The notes: a model not told the origin generated them from the letters alone. Shown: positions 24,104-33,668, counted from the first letter of the stretch. The stretch is 64,000 bases of DNA from Haloterrigena sp. H1 (GCF_005938085.1 NZ_SMZK01000001.1:2666001-2730000), one strand, 5' to 3'. Made by a program: numbers and translations.

Positions 24104-24715
24104 ATGGCACAAGAATGGTCCATCAAAGGCGACTACGTCGAAGCCTGCAACTGCGATGTTGCCTGCCAGTGCGTGTGGATGGAACCACCAGACGAGGACG
24201 TCTGTACCGTCTCGCTGGCGTGGCATATCAAGGAGGGCAGCTACGGCGACGTCGACCTGAGTGGGGTAGACGTCGGCATGCTCATTTCGACCGATGAGGG
24301 GGTCATGTTCGACCCCGAGACGGAGTGGGACGTCGTGTTACTCGTCGACGAGACAGCCGACACCGACCAGCGCGATGCCATCGAGGACATCTACTTCGGC
24401 CGCGCCGGTGGTATCTGGGCGCCCGTCGCTGACACACACGTCCGGTCCGCCGACGTTGCAACCGTTCCGATCAGGTTCTCGCGGGACGGGGCGGACTTCT
24501 CAGTCGAGATCGAAGATGCCATCGAAATGGACGCGAGCGGCGCGGTCGGGTTCAACGAGGAGGTCGGTACGGTCTCGCCCCACCCGCTGACGAAGAGTCT
24601 CGAGGTACAGACCGGCAAGTCGACCACGGCCACCGTCTCCTACGACGACCAATTCACGTGGGATGTTTCGGGAAACAACGCCTACCTTGGGGACTTCGAA
24701 CTAGCGAACTCCTGA
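24104..24715 (+). CDS. DUF1326-family protein
   Basis: 203 residues from MAQEWSIKGDYVEACNCD. The cluster C15xC17xxxC21xC23 at the N terminus is the family hallmark, and the rest is a beta-rich domain (GSYGDVDLSGVDVGMLIS). An earlier in-frame start at 24071 is less likely. The next gene, 32 bases on, is a DUF2182 membrane protein; this pair recurs in many bacteria and archaea, suggesting joint work, possibly with a metal or thiol chemistry. No reaction is established. Confidence 0.8.
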   Translation: MAQEWSIKGDYVEACNCDVACQCVWMEPPDEDVCTVSLAWHIKEGSYGDVDLSGVDVGMLISTDEGVMFDPETEWDVVLLVDETADTDQRDAIEDIYFGRAGGIWAPVADTHVRSADVATVPIRFSRDGADFSVEIEDAIEMDASGAVGFNEEVGTVSPHPLTKSLEVQTGKSTTATVSYDDQFTWDVSGNNAYLGDFELANS

Positions 24716-24747
24716 AGAGAGACGAATAGCGATACAGACGATCTACC

Positions 24748-25545
24748 ATGGGGACACAGGACTCGTTCCGGGATCGAATCCGTCGCCAGCGTCTCCCGAT
24801 TGTCGCGCTTGTCACCTACGTGATCGCGTTGCTCGCGTGGGCGGCGGTCATCGGTCGCTGGTTCCCGATGCCTGGTGGACAGATGGATATGCAGATGCAC
24901 ATGTCTGATCCGGGAGCACCGGAGGCGATGGCGCTCTCGAACGGGATGACTGGCATCAGCCTGTACCTTCTCATCTGGGGGGTGATGATGGTCGCCATGA
25001 TGTATCCGTCGTCGGTCCCGCTCTTCCGACTGTACGCCGAGACACTCGAGGGGACGACGCCGGCGGGGAAAGCAACGCGAGTTGGAGCATTTATCGGGAC
25101 GTACGCGCTCGTGTGGACGCTGACAGGAATCGTCCCGCTTGTCGTCAATGCGCTCGTGCCGATCGGTAGCCTCGCGAACGCCCACGGCGGGCTGCTGATG
25201 GGTGGGTCGTTGCTGCTCTTATCTGTGTACCAGCTCTCACCGTACAAATATCGGTGTCTGCGGAATTGCCGGTCACCGCTTGGGTTTCTTCTGAGCCATC
25301 ACCAGCCAGGGGTGCGTGGCGCTGTTCGAATGAGCTGGCAGTTCAGCGTCTTCTGCGTCGGCTGTTGTTGGGCGCTGTTCGCGTTCATGGTGGTCGTGGG
25401 TTCGATGAATATCGTCTGGATGGCGCTCATCGCCGTTGTACTCTCGCTCGAACGGTCGGTTGCGTGGGGTGAGAAACTGGCGCGCGTGGTCGGTATGCTT
25501 GCTGGCATCTCCGGGAGTACCGTTCTCCTGATCTCACTGGTCTAG
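24748..25545 (+). CDS. DUF2182-family integral membrane protein
   Basis: 265 residues, about seven hydrophobic segments. A Met-rich loop (MPGGQMDMQMHM, about residues 43-54) follows the first helix, and YKYRCLRNCRSP and CVGCCW lie between later helices, all plausible soft-metal ligands. The family is annotated as predicted metal-binding membrane protein. The gene is 32 bases downstream of the DUF1326 gene and probably cotranscribed. Role in copper or thiol handling is inference. Confidence 0.8.
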   Translation: MGTQDSFRDRIRRQRLPIVALVTYVIALLAWAAVIGRWFPMPGGQMDMQMHMSDPGAPEAMALSNGMTGISLYLLIWGVMMVAMMYPSSVPLFRLYAETLEGTTPAGKATRVGAFIGTYALVWTLTGIVPLVVNALVPIGSLANAHGGLLMGGSLLLLSVYQLSPYKYRCLRNCRSPLGFLLSHHQPGVRGAVRMSWQFSVFCVGCCWALFAFMVVVGSMNIVWMALIAVVLSLERSVAWGEKLARVVGMLAGISGSTVLLISLV

Positions 25546-25695
25546 TACTCCGTCACGCGTCGACGTGCAAGTCGAACCAGATAGCCGCGATCGGTTCGAC
25601 CCGCAAAGGCAGGCTTAACGAACCACTAACCGCGATGATCACGTATGCGTACGTACCGTTCGTCTCGACAGTCTTTCGAAACACAGCATCCGTCG

Positions 25696-27219
25696 TTACA
25701 GGTAGCCCAGATCCGCGAGCCGCTCTTTCGTCCCTGCCTGCATCTCGATGTCCGCGCCCGCCGATGCACCCTCTGCTGACGCGTCGGTCGCCTCGAGCGG
25801 CTCGAAGCGCTCCGCGAGTCGCCGCCGAAGTGCCTGCACTCGCTGGGGCTCGTCGTCGCTGATATCCGTCCGCTCGAGCGGGTCGGTCCGAACGTGGTGG
25901 AGGCGCTCGAAGCCGTCGTCACCACGGACGTACTTGTACTCGGCCGTGCGGACCGCCCGCAAGCGCCGATCGAACGTTCGGACGCGCTCGGGAACCTCAC
26001 CGAAGCGGTCCTCGAGCCGGTCGATCGAGGGCTGGGGGGCGACGTACTCCGCGAAGACTGCGTCGCGGGCGTCGTCGCTCGAGGCAGGGTGGAACGACCG
26101 GCTCGACCACTGCTGGCGCAGATCGGGATCGTCGATCCCGGCCGTCTCGAGCAGCGTCGCGGGGAGATCGAGCAACTGGACGAGATCGTTTCGTCGCCCG
26201 CCGTCAGTGAAGGGGCCGCCGTGGACGACCAGCGGGACGTGAAGCAGCGTGTCGTAGAGATTGTACTGGTGACCGAAGAAGCCGTGCTCGCCGACGTGCT
26301 CGCCGTGGTCGCCACAGACGACGAACAGGGTGTCTTCCCACTCGCCGGCGGCCTCGAGCGCGTCCCGGAGCCGGCCAAGCTGGTGGTCGACGTAGGCCAG
26401 TTCCGCACGGTAGAGGCCCCGAAGCATGGCGAACTCATGATCCGAGAGGTCGTAGTCCTCGCAGTCGTAGGCTCGAGGATCCTGCCTGATCGCGGTCGCG
26501 TCCTCGTAGCTGGTCCCCTCGGGGAGGAACCGCTCGGCGTACTCCTTTGGGGGGTCGTACTCGACGTGAGGTTCGATGAGGTTACAGAAAAGGAAAAACG
26601 GCCGCTCGTCGTCCCGACCGACGAGCCAGTCGGCGATCCAGTCGGTCGCCTTGTCGGCGCCGTCGTCGCCGGCTGGCTGCAGGAGTTCGCTGTAGAGGAC
26701 GTTGGCGGCGTTGACCAGCGGGTTGCCGTCGAAAAGTCGGTTTCGCGTCGCCGCGAGCTTCTCCCTAACGTCCTCGCCGCGAACCACGGCCCCCATGTCC
26801 GCGTCGGATTGGATGTACTGCCAGCCCTTGCGAAGGTCGTCGAACCCGCGATCGAAGCCGAACTCCTCGGTGATCCAGGTGTTGTTCGAGACGCCGACCG
26901 TCTCGAATCCCGCGTCGGCGAACGCCTCAGGTAGCGTTCGCAGGTCGCCGTCGAGATAGGTGTGTCCGCCGTGGGTGCCGTGCTCGGAGGGGTACGTCCC
27001 GGTGAAGATCGATGCATGAGAGGGAAGCGTCCAGGGTGCGGGCGCAAAGGCGTTCTCGAAGGCGGTTCCCGCCTCGGCCAGGTCCGTCAGCGTCGACATC
27101 AGTTGTGCATCGACGCTTTTCGCCCGGGCGGTATCGAGAACGACGAAAACGACGTTCCGCACAGTGCTATGTGACTCGTCGTCACGTCCGTTGTATTCCG
27201 ACATAGGAGAGTACTCCAC
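25696..27219 (-). CDS. Sulfatase-fold (alkaline phosphatase superfamily) hydrolase
   Basis: 507 residues; Met6 is an alternative start. VVFVVLDTARAKSVDA opens the fold and APWTLPSHASIFTGTYP aligns with the sulfatase motif C/S-x-P-x-R, but the position of the formylglycine Cys/Ser is Thr (TLPSH) and Arg is His. VVCGDHGEHVGEHGFFGHQ supplies the C-terminal metal ligands. A Thr nucleophile is normal in phosphodiesterases and phosphoglycerol transferases of this superfamily, so a phosphate rather than sulfate ester may be the substrate. No signal peptide is visible, so it is cytoplasmic. Confidence 0.75.
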   Translation of the reverse strand: MEYSPMSEYNGRDDESHSTVRNVVFVVLDTARAKSVDAQLMSTLTDLAEAGTAFENAFAPAPWTLPSHASIFTGTYPSEHGTHGGHTYLDGDLRTLPEAFADAGFETVGVSNNTWITEEFGFDRGFDDLRKGWQYIQSDADMGAVVRGEDVREKLAATRNRLFDGNPLVNAANVLYSELLQPAGDDGADKATDWIADWLVGRDDERPFFLFCNLIEPHVEYDPPKEYAERFLPEGTSYEDATAIRQDPRAYDCEDYDLSDHEFAMLRGLYRAELAYVDHQLGRLRDALEAAGEWEDTLFVVCGDHGEHVGEHGFFGHQYNLYDTLLHVPLVVHGGPFTDGGRRNDLVQLLDLPATLLETAGIDDPDLRQQWSSRSFHPASSDDARDAVFAEYVAPQPSIDRLEDRFGEVPERVRTFDRRLRAVRTAEYKYVRGDDGFERLHHVRTDPLERTDISDDEPQRVQALRRRLAERFEPLEATDASAEGASAGADIEMQAGTKERLADLGYL

Positions 27220-27447
27220 GACAGACAGGGAAGGTCCTCAGCCCGGAGCATGCAGGGCGGAAACCGAAGAAATCATCCGTTACCGGAGCGGAAACCGACG
27301 ATCTCGGCAGTGTATGATATCGAGCAGCTCCGTCCGCAGTCGCCATCGGATCACGTGCTCTGGTATTCGCCACCGTCGGCACAGTGGGTAGTCATCTGCC
27401 GGTCGAATATTCATCCCGCCGTAGCGCCTACGGCCGACAGCGTTCCA

Positions 27448-28221
27448 ATGACTACAGACACCGATCACGACGCGACGACGGATCTCTCGCCGAGCGAGGT
27501 CGAGAACCTCGAACAACTGGACACGCCGATCGGGCGAGTTACCTCGGTAACAGCCGATGCGCTCGAGAGCGGGACGCTGCCGCTGGTCGGCGGCGGACTC
27601 ATGCTCGGGGCGGCGATCCGATCGCTGGCCGCGAACCGACTACGGGCGATCCCGCTCGGCATCGCTGGGAGCGCACTCGTCGGGCTCGGGCTCCGGACTC
27701 GCCGCTCGAGCGACGAGTTCGAGCCGGGTGAGGGCGTCCCGGATGTCGAGGGCGGGACACCAGGGAAAGAGACGTCGGACGAGGCCAGCGCCGCCGCCAA
27801 CCGCGTCGATGCCGGCCGGGTGTCCGAGGTCCAGCCCGACGGCGAGATCGCGGGCGAACCCGAACTCGACGAGACGCGGGACGAGGGGTCCGAGGTCGAG
27901 TTCACCGAGGAGCAGGACGACGATCCATCCCGATCCAGACCCGATCTCGGCGCGGCGGAGCAAGATCCGCGGCGCGACACCGAAGACGACGAGGTCGCGA
28001 TCGATATCTCCGACGCGGCGATGGCCGACGAGGAAAGCGAGGCGACGGGTCCGGACCCGCGACAGGCCGAGCCGACCCAGACCGAAGACACGGAACCCGA
28101 CGAGAGCCCCGCGGAGGACGCCTCGCACATGAAAGTCGATCCGCCGGACACGGACGAATCAGAGTCGGCTGCAGACGAGACGGACACAGCGGACGACGAG
28201 GAGTCCGAGGACAACGAGTAA
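27448..28221 (+). CDS. Acidic protein with N-terminal membrane hairpin
   Basis: 257 residues from the Met of MTTDTDHDATTDLSPSEVEN; the open frame upstream to 27250 is not acidic and is discounted. Two short hydrophobic segments (about 44-62 and 66-84) are followed by a long, almost structureless tail rich in Asp, Glu, Ser and Pro. It may be a membrane-tethered spacer or adaptor. No family recognised. Confidence 0.6.
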   Translation: MTTDTDHDATTDLSPSEVENLEQLDTPIGRVTSVTADALESGTLPLVGGGLMLGAAIRSLAANRLRAIPLGIAGSALVGLGLRTRRSSDEFEPGEGVPDVEGGTPGKETSDEASAAANRVDAGRVSEVQPDGEIAGEPELDETRDEGSEVEFTEEQDDDPSRSRPDLGAAEQDPRRDTEDDEVAIDISDAAMADEESEATGPDPRQAEPTQTEDTEPDESPAEDASHMKVDPPDTDESESAADETDTADDEESEDNE

Positions 28222-28244
28222 CCGCGAACGCCAGCGGTTCCGAA

Positions 28245-29183
28245 CTATTGCGATCGGGCGGGGGACCGCCGGCCAAGACCGCCGACGTGATCCGAACGAT
28301 ACAGGACCGGTGCCGTGACGAACGCGGCGGCGGCCAGTCCGAGAAGGCCGCTCCCGGCGATCACTGGCGCGGTCCAGTATGAGATCGTGGAGGCAGCGAG
28401 CGTGACGACGACGAGCGTGGCGACGGTGGCTCTGGCGGTCAGCGATCGGCTGGCCCGGATCGGGCCGGCACCCGCCTCGAGGTCACGAACGAGGACGGCG
28501 AGTTGCCAGCCGGCGAACGCGCCCAGTGACGCCCCGAACAACAGGACTGCGTCGGGGTCCGTCCGGGCCGGGACGAGCGAGAGCACAGCGACGCCGACCG
28601 CGATCGCGAATCCGATCGTGCCACGGTGGTCCGGATACCGGTCCAAGAGGGCAGCTACGAGCGCCAGAAACACTAGCCCGACGACGACGCCGGCCACGAC
28701 GTCGACGAGGTAGTGGACGCCGAGCCCGACGCGGGAGAAACTGACGGCGGTGACGATCCCGGCCGCCGCGAGGTACCGCTGTCGGCGCGTGCCCACCGAG
28801 AGGTACTCGGCCAGACTCAGGTAGACGATCGTCGACATCAGGGCGTGGCCGCTCGGAAACCCGTAGCCAGTCGCCGTCGCGGTGGCCCGATACAGCGGGT
28901 GGACCGTCTCCGGCAGCGTCTCGATCGCTGCGAGCACTCGGTCAGGCCGCGAGAGCGCGAAGATTTCTTTCAGTCCCGTGATCAGCGAGAGACCGGCCAC
29001 CATCAGTCCGAAGACAGCCGCGGCCTCGTCCCGTCGAGCCGGCGTCGCCGCCCAGTAGACGGTGCCGACGAGGAGTCCGAGAAACCATACGTCGCCGAGC
29101 TGGGTCACCAGCCCGAGGAGGACGACGCTCCACTCGGGGGCGACCGAACGAAACGAGTCGAACCAGCCGATCCCTCGAGACAT
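28245..29183 (-). CDS. PAP2-family membrane phosphatase
   Basis: 312 residues. The three phosphatase motifs are complete: K-x6-RP in KEIFALSRPDR, PSGH in YGFPSGHAL, and SR-x5-H-x3-D in SRVGLGVHYLVDV. About eight to nine membrane helices; the catalytic motifs face one side in the N-terminal half. It probably dephosphorylates a lipid or isoprenoid (di)phosphate such as dolichyl phosphate species; substrate not determinable. Converges with the acidic membrane protein gene. Confidence 0.88.
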   Translation of the reverse strand: MSRGIGWFDSFRSVAPEWSVVLLGLVTQLGDVWFLGLLVGTVYWAATPARRDEAAAVFGLMVAGLSLITGLKEIFALSRPDRVLAAIETLPETVHPLYRATATATGYGFPSGHALMSTIVYLSLAEYLSVGTRRQRYLAAAGIVTAVSFSRVGLGVHYLVDVVAGVVVGLVFLALVAALLDRYPDHRGTIGFAIAVGVAVLSLVPARTDPDAVLLFGASLGAFAGWQLAVLVRDLEAGAGPIRASRSLTARATVATLVVVTLAASTISYWTAPVIAGSGLLGLAAAAFVTAPVLYRSDHVGGLGRRSPARSQ

Positions 29184-29362
29184 GTTTCAGGTTACGGGCG
29201 ACGAGGTACATAAACGGTTTCCGTGAGCCGGCTGTGCCCTGTGTCGGTCACGCCGGCGATCGGGTCACCAGAAGAGAGAGTCACCGCAACGCGGGAAAAC
29301 CCTCATTTCCGCGTCACCTGTAGCCTTCGGGGACGCCGGCCGTCGGCGTGGTGTCCGGCCCA

Positions 29363-31054
29363 ATGAGCGAGACAACCGAGCCCGAACCCGAGCGCGAGCG
29401 TATCGATCCGGAGTACGACCATCGGCGCGAGGAGGGCGTCGACGAGACGGCACTCGAGGCCCTGCTTTCCGACTACGCGATCGGCCGGGACGACCACGAA
29501 AATGCGCCTGCCTTCGTGATCCGCCCGGACGAAGTCCAGGAGGTGGTCCGTCTGTTGCGCGACGAGGCAGGGTTCGATCACCTCTCCTGTCTCACGTCCC
29601 AGCAGTACGAGGACCGCTACGAGTCGCTCATCCACATGACGAAATACGACCAGCGAACCCACGAGGTAACGCTGGTCGTTCCGCTGCCAATCGACGAGCC
29701 AGTCTGTGAGTCCGCCGAACCCGTCTTTCGCACCGCCGACTGGCACGAGCGCGAAGCGTTCGACCTCGTCGGCATCGAGTACGACGGCCACCCTGATCTC
29801 CGGCGAATCCTCCTCCCCGAATCGTGGCAGGGCCACCCGCTGGCGCTTGACTACGATCAGGACAAGCCACAGGTCGTCCGGTATGCCGAACACGCGAACC
29901 CACTGCAGGACGACCGACATCTCCCCGAGTCGGAGACGATGTTGCTCAACATCGGGCCCCACCATCCCGCGACTCACGGCGTGCTCCACCTCGAGACGGT
30001 GCTAGACGGCGAGTCAGTCGCGAACGTCGTGCCTGACATCGGCTATCTCCACCGCTGTGAGGAACAGATGTGCCAGCAGGGGACCTATCGTCATCAGATC
30101 ATCCCCTACTCGAACCGCTGGGATTACACGGCGAACCTCCCAAACGAGTGGGCGGTCGCCCGCGCGATCGAGGACCTGGCCGATATCGAGGTGCCCGCCT
30201 ACGCGCAGGTCCTGCGGACGATGGCGACCGAGTTCGGCCGCATGCTCGGGCACTTCCTTGCCGTCTCGACGTTCGCGCTGGACGTCTACGGCGACTTCAC
30301 CGCCATCTTCCAGTACGGCATGCGCGACCGTGAGGTCGTCCAGGACATCCTGGAAGATCTGACCGGCCAGCGGATGATGTTTTACTACTTCCGGCTGGGT
30401 GGTGTCTGCTGGGACCTTCCCGAACCCCGTGAGGAGTTCATCGAGAAGTGTCGAGACTTCCTCGACGAACTCCCCGCGAAGGTCGACGAGTACCACGACC
30501 TGCTGACCGGCAACGAAATCTTCCAGATCCGGACGCTCGACACCGGGGTTCTCGAGCCCGAAGTCGCCAAGGACTACGGCTGTACCGGCCCCGTTGCCCG
30601 TGGGTCGGGCATCGATTACGACATCCGCCGGGACGATCCCTACGGCTACTACGAGAACCTCGAGTGGAACGTCGTCACCGAGGGCGGCTGTGATAACCAC
30701 GCACGCGTGCTCGTCCGCCTGCGCGAGGTCGAGGAGTCCGCGAAGATCATCGAGCAGTGCCTCGACCTGCTCGTAGAGTGGCCCGAAGACGAACGCACCG
30801 TCCAGAGCAACGTCCCGCGAACGCTGAAACCCGACGCCGACACGGAAACCTACCGCGCCGTCGAGAGCGCGAAGGGCGAACTCGGTATCTACATCCGTGC
30901 GGACGGCACGAACTCGCCGGCGCGGTTCAAGATCCGCAGTCCGTGTTTCCACAACCTCTCGGCACTGCCCGAGATGTCCGAGGGCGAGTATGTCGCGGAC
31001 CTGGTCGCCTCGCTCGGCAGTCTCGATATCGTGTTGGGCAGCGTCGACCGCTGA
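29363..31054 (+). CDS. nuoCD: NuoCD-like fusion: NADH-quinone oxidoreductase-type subunits C and D, solitary
   Basis: 563 residues from MSETTEPEPERERIDPE. Residues about 30-185 match the 30-kDa subunit C (TADWHEREAFDLVGIEYDGHPD), and about 195-563 the 49-kDa subunit D (NIGPHHPATHGVLHLETVLDGE, YLHRCEEQMCQQ). It belongs to the peripheral arm of complex I at the quinone site. In haloarchaea the nuo genes normally form one long operon; here neither neighbour is a nuo gene. In the segment EFGRMLGHFLAVSTF it differs from the operon-type sequence I recall. It may be a paralogue or the product of a relocated operon. Confidence 0.88.
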   Translation: MSETTEPEPERERIDPEYDHRREEGVDETALEALLSDYAIGRDDHENAPAFVIRPDEVQEVVRLLRDEAGFDHLSCLTSQQYEDRYESLIHMTKYDQRTHEVTLVVPLPIDEPVCESAEPVFRTADWHEREAFDLVGIEYDGHPDLRRILLPESWQGHPLALDYDQDKPQVVRYAEHANPLQDDRHLPESETMLLNIGPHHPATHGVLHLETVLDGESVANVVPDIGYLHRCEEQMCQQGTYRHQIIPYSNRWDYTANLPNEWAVARAIEDLADIEVPAYAQVLRTMATEFGRMLGHFLAVSTFALDVYGDFTAIFQYGMRDREVVQDILEDLTGQRMMFYYFRLGGVCWDLPEPREEFIEKCRDFLDELPAKVDEYHDLLTGNEIFQIRTLDTGVLEPEVAKDYGCTGPVARGSGIDYDIRRDDPYGYYENLEWNVVTEGGCDNHARVLVRLREVEESAKIIEQCLDLLVEWPEDERTVQSNVPRTLKPDADTETYRAVESAKGELGIYIRADGTNSPARFKIRSPCFHNLSALPEMSEGEYVADLVASLGSLDIVLGSVDR

Positions 31055-31104
31055 ACGTGTGCGGTCAGCCACCCGGTGTTCGCCAGCGGGTTCGCCACCA
31101 GTAG

Positions 31105-31128
31105 CGGAGATATTTTCTCATATCTCCG
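31105..31128. terminator. Inverted repeat after nuoCD
   Basis: CGGAGATA (31105-31112) and TATCTCCG (31121-31128) form an 8-bp stem with the T-rich loop ttttctca, 51 bases after the nuoCD stop. It may terminate nuoCD or act as an operator for the small gene at 31176. Confidence 0.45.
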
Positions 31129-31175
31129 ACGGATTCGGCAACCGTTAACTGTGGCGAGGTTCGGAACCAGCATAT

Positions 31176-31316
31176 ATGTCGATCGATGGATGGCGGCCGA
31201 CCGCCGAGACCGTGACCGGTCGCTGGTCGGCGCTGGAACGTGACTGGAAGAGCGTTATCGTCGGCGGGACGATCGTCGCACTGGTCAGTGCGCTCGAGTT
31301 GCAGATCCCCTGGTGA
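31176..31316 (+). CDS. 46-residue membrane protein upstream of YeiH-like exporter
   Basis: MSIDGWRPTAETVTGRWSAL begins the protein; it ends with one hydrophobic helix (VIVGGTIVALVSAL) and ELQIPW. A gttaact TATA-like box lies about 28 bases before the ATG. The stop is four bases before the ATG of the exporter gene, so the two are coupled. It may be a small accessory subunit of the exporter, or a leader-like gene. Codon use is haloarchaeal. Confidence 0.6.
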   Translation: MSIDGWRPTAETVTGRWSALERDWKSVIVGGTIVALVSALELQIPW

Positions 31317-31320
31317 CGAG

Positions 31321-32304
31321 ATGGCCATCCGTCGTCTCCTGCCGGGCGTGCTTGCCCTCTGTCTTGGCGCACTGCTAGCGCGGGGACTCGCGCTGTCACT
31401 TGGCGTCAACAACCTGTTGCTCGCCATCGCACTCGGCGTCGTCGTGACGAACGTCGTCGGTGTGCCGGCGCGACTCGAGTCCGGGATTGCGACACACAAG
31501 CTGTGGCTCGGTGCCGGAATCGTCCTCATGGGTGCGTCGATCTCGGTTGGGACCGTGCTCGAGGTCGGTGGCCGTGTCTTCCTCGTCGTGATCGCAGTCG
31601 CCACGCTCACGCTCATCGTCGTGGAACTGCTCGCGCGAAACGTCTTCGGGCTGGCCGAACGGCTGGGCTCGCTGCTTGCAGCCGGAGCAAGTATCTGTGG
31701 CGTCTCGGCAGTCGTCGCGGTCGCCGGTGCCGTCAGCGCGCGCGAAGAACAGGTCGCCTATGCGGCGGCGACAGTGCTCCTGTTCGATGCGATCACGATC
31801 GCGGTCTATCCGATCGTCGGTGATCTGCTTGCTCTGCCGAGTACGGTTTTTGGGATCTGGGCCGGCGTCAGCATGTTCTCGACGGGGCCGGTCGTCGCGG
31901 TCGGCTTTGCCCATTCCGAGGTTGCCGGCCAGTGGGCGACGATGACGAAGCTCTCGCGCAACGCCCTGATCGGCGTCGTCGTCCTCGCGTACGCGAGCTA
32001 CTACGCCCGGTCCGGCGACGGCGACACACCCTCCGTCCGAACCCTCTGGGCGGAGTTTCCGAAGTTCGTCGTCGGCTTTCTCGCGCTCGCCGCGGTCTCG
32101 AGTCTCGGTGTCTTCTCGACGGCCCAGCAGGCCTCGATCGAGCATGCGTACAACTGGCTGTTCCTACTGGCGTTCGTCGGCCTCGGCACGGAGATCCAAC
32201 TCGGTGAACTCCGCCGGACTGGGGTCATGCCTGCGTTCGTCGTCCTGCTGTCGTTGCTCGTCGCCAGCAGTCTCTCGCTTGCACTCCTGCTCGTGCTCTT
32301 CTAG
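31321..32304 (+). CDS. YeiH/UPF0324-family putative sulfate-type exporter
   Basis: 327 residues from the ATG at 31321, immediately after the small upstream gene. About ten hydrophobic helices with family segments LGVNNLLLAIALGVVVTN, AAGASICGVSAVVAVAG and GVSMFSTGPVVAVGFAHS. YeiH proteins are predicted exporters of sulfate or related anions and are regulated by LysR proteins in bacteria; transport activity is hardly characterised. An in-frame start at 31240 is possible but would overlap the small gene. Confidence 0.85.
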   Translation: MAIRRLLPGVLALCLGALLARGLALSLGVNNLLLAIALGVVVTNVVGVPARLESGIATHKLWLGAGIVLMGASISVGTVLEVGGRVFLVVIAVATLTLIVVELLARNVFGLAERLGSLLAAGASICGVSAVVAVAGAVSAREEQVAYAAATVLLFDAITIAVYPIVGDLLALPSTVFGIWAGVSMFSTGPVVAVGFAHSEVAGQWATMTKLSRNALIGVVVLAYASYYARSGDGDTPSVRTLWAEFPKFVVGFLALAAVSSLGVFSTAQQASIEHAYNWLFLLAFVGLGTEIQLGELRRTGVMPAFVVLLSLLVASSLSLALLLVLF

Positions 32305-32457
32305 ACCCGTCCGCGTTTCTAGTGCATCCGCGCTGTCGAAGGTCGAGGAAATATTTGCCATAAGCTACGAGACGGATCGAGACCCGCGCTCGAACCGCGA
32401 GCGCCGCCATCGACGCCACGGAACTTACTTGACGGTGAGCGCGCAATGGACCGGCAT

Positions 32458-33612
32458 ATGTCCAACGGAGAGTTCGAAGGGTACGGTGGGCGATACGTTC
32501 CGGAACCGCTCAAGGAACCGCTCGAGCAACTGGCGACGGCCTACGACGACGTCGCCGCGAGCGACGAGTTCCAGTCGGAACTGCGTGGCTTGCTCGAGGA
32601 GTTCGCCGGTCGCCCGAGTCCGCTGTACTACGCGCGTAACTTGAGCGAGCGCTACGGTGCCGAGATCTATCTCAAGCGCGAGGACCTGCTCCATGGCGGC
32701 GCACACAAGGTCAACAACGCGCTCGGACAGGCCCTGCTCGCCAAAAAGGCAGGCCGCGAGCGCCTGATCGCCGAGACCGGGGCCGGCCAGCACGGCACCG
32801 CGACGGCGATGGTCGGCGCCTTACTCAACCTCGAGACGGAGATCTACATGGGGAAAAAGGACATCGAGCGCCAGGAGATGAACGTCTTCCGGATGCGCCT
32901 GATGGGCGCGGAGGTCAACGAGGTCACCCGCGGGAACGCAGGTCTGGCCGACGCCGTCGACGCCGCGCTCGAGGACTTCGCCGAAAACGTCGATGACACC
33001 CACTATCTGGTGGGCAGCGTCGTCGGCCCCGACCCGTTCCCGCGGATGGTGCGGGACTTCCAGTCGGTCATCGGCGAGGAAGCCCGCGAACAGATCATCG
33101 AGCGCACCGGCGAGTTACCCGACGCCGCGGTCGCCTGTGTCGGCGGCGGGTCGAACGCGATCGGCCTCTTTCATGCCTTCCGTAACGACGACGAGGTCGC
33201 GTTCTACGGTGCCGAAGGTGGCGGGAAAGGGACCGATTCGACACGACACGCTGCGCCGCTCGCGGACGGGAAAGACGAGGTCCTCCACGGGATGAAAACG
33301 CGCGTCATCGAGGACGACGTCGAGGTCCACTCCGTCTCGGCGGGACTGGACTACCCCGGTGCTGGCCCCGAACACGCCATGTACCGTGCCGTCGGCCGCT
33401 GTGAGTACACGGGCGTCACCGACGACGAAGCACTGGCCGCGTTCCGCGAACTGAGCGAAACCGAGGGCATCATTCCGGCACTCGAGTCCAGCCACGCGAT
33501 CGCCCGCGCGATCGAACTCGCCGAAGCGGGCGAGCACGAGACCATCCTCGTGAACCTCTCGGGACGTGGCGACAAGGACATGGAAACGGCGGCCGCGAAG
33601 TTCGATCTCTAA
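32458..33612 (+). CDS. trpB: Tryptophan synthase beta chain, solitary
   Basis: 384 residues from [16 protein letters not shown]; the ATG at 32446 adds four residues. A TATA-like aacttactt (about 32422-32430) fits either. The PLP lysine is in [13 protein letters not shown], the phosphate loop in GGGSNAIG, and [13 protein letters not shown] and NLSGRGDKD are family-typical. It condenses indole with serine. The protein is TrpB1-like, but the usual HTGAHK is HGGAHK. trpA and trpC are not adjacent, so it may be a second, free-standing copy. Confidence 0.9.
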   Translation: MSNGEFEGYGGRYVPEPLKEPLEQLATAYDDVAASDEFQSELRGLLEEFAGRPSPLYYARNLSERYGAEIYLKREDLLHGGAHKVNNALGQALLAKKAGRERLIAETGAGQHGTATAMVGALLNLETEIYMGKKDIERQEMNVFRMRLMGAEVNEVTRGNAGLADAVDAALEDFAENVDDTHYLVGSVVGPDPFPRMVRDFQSVIGEEAREQIIERTGELPDAAVACVGGGSNAIGLFHAFRNDDEVAFYGAEGGGKGTDSTRHAAPLADGKDEVLHGMKTRVIEDDVEVHSVSAGLDYPGAGPEHAMYRAVGRCEYTGVTDDEALAAFRELSETEGIIPALESSHAIARAIELAEAGEHETILVNLSGRGDKDMETAAAKFDL

Positions 33613-33668
33613 GTCGGCGCATTTGTCACCGAGCCGACGGAGGTCGGTCCCTGATTCGCGCACGGTGT

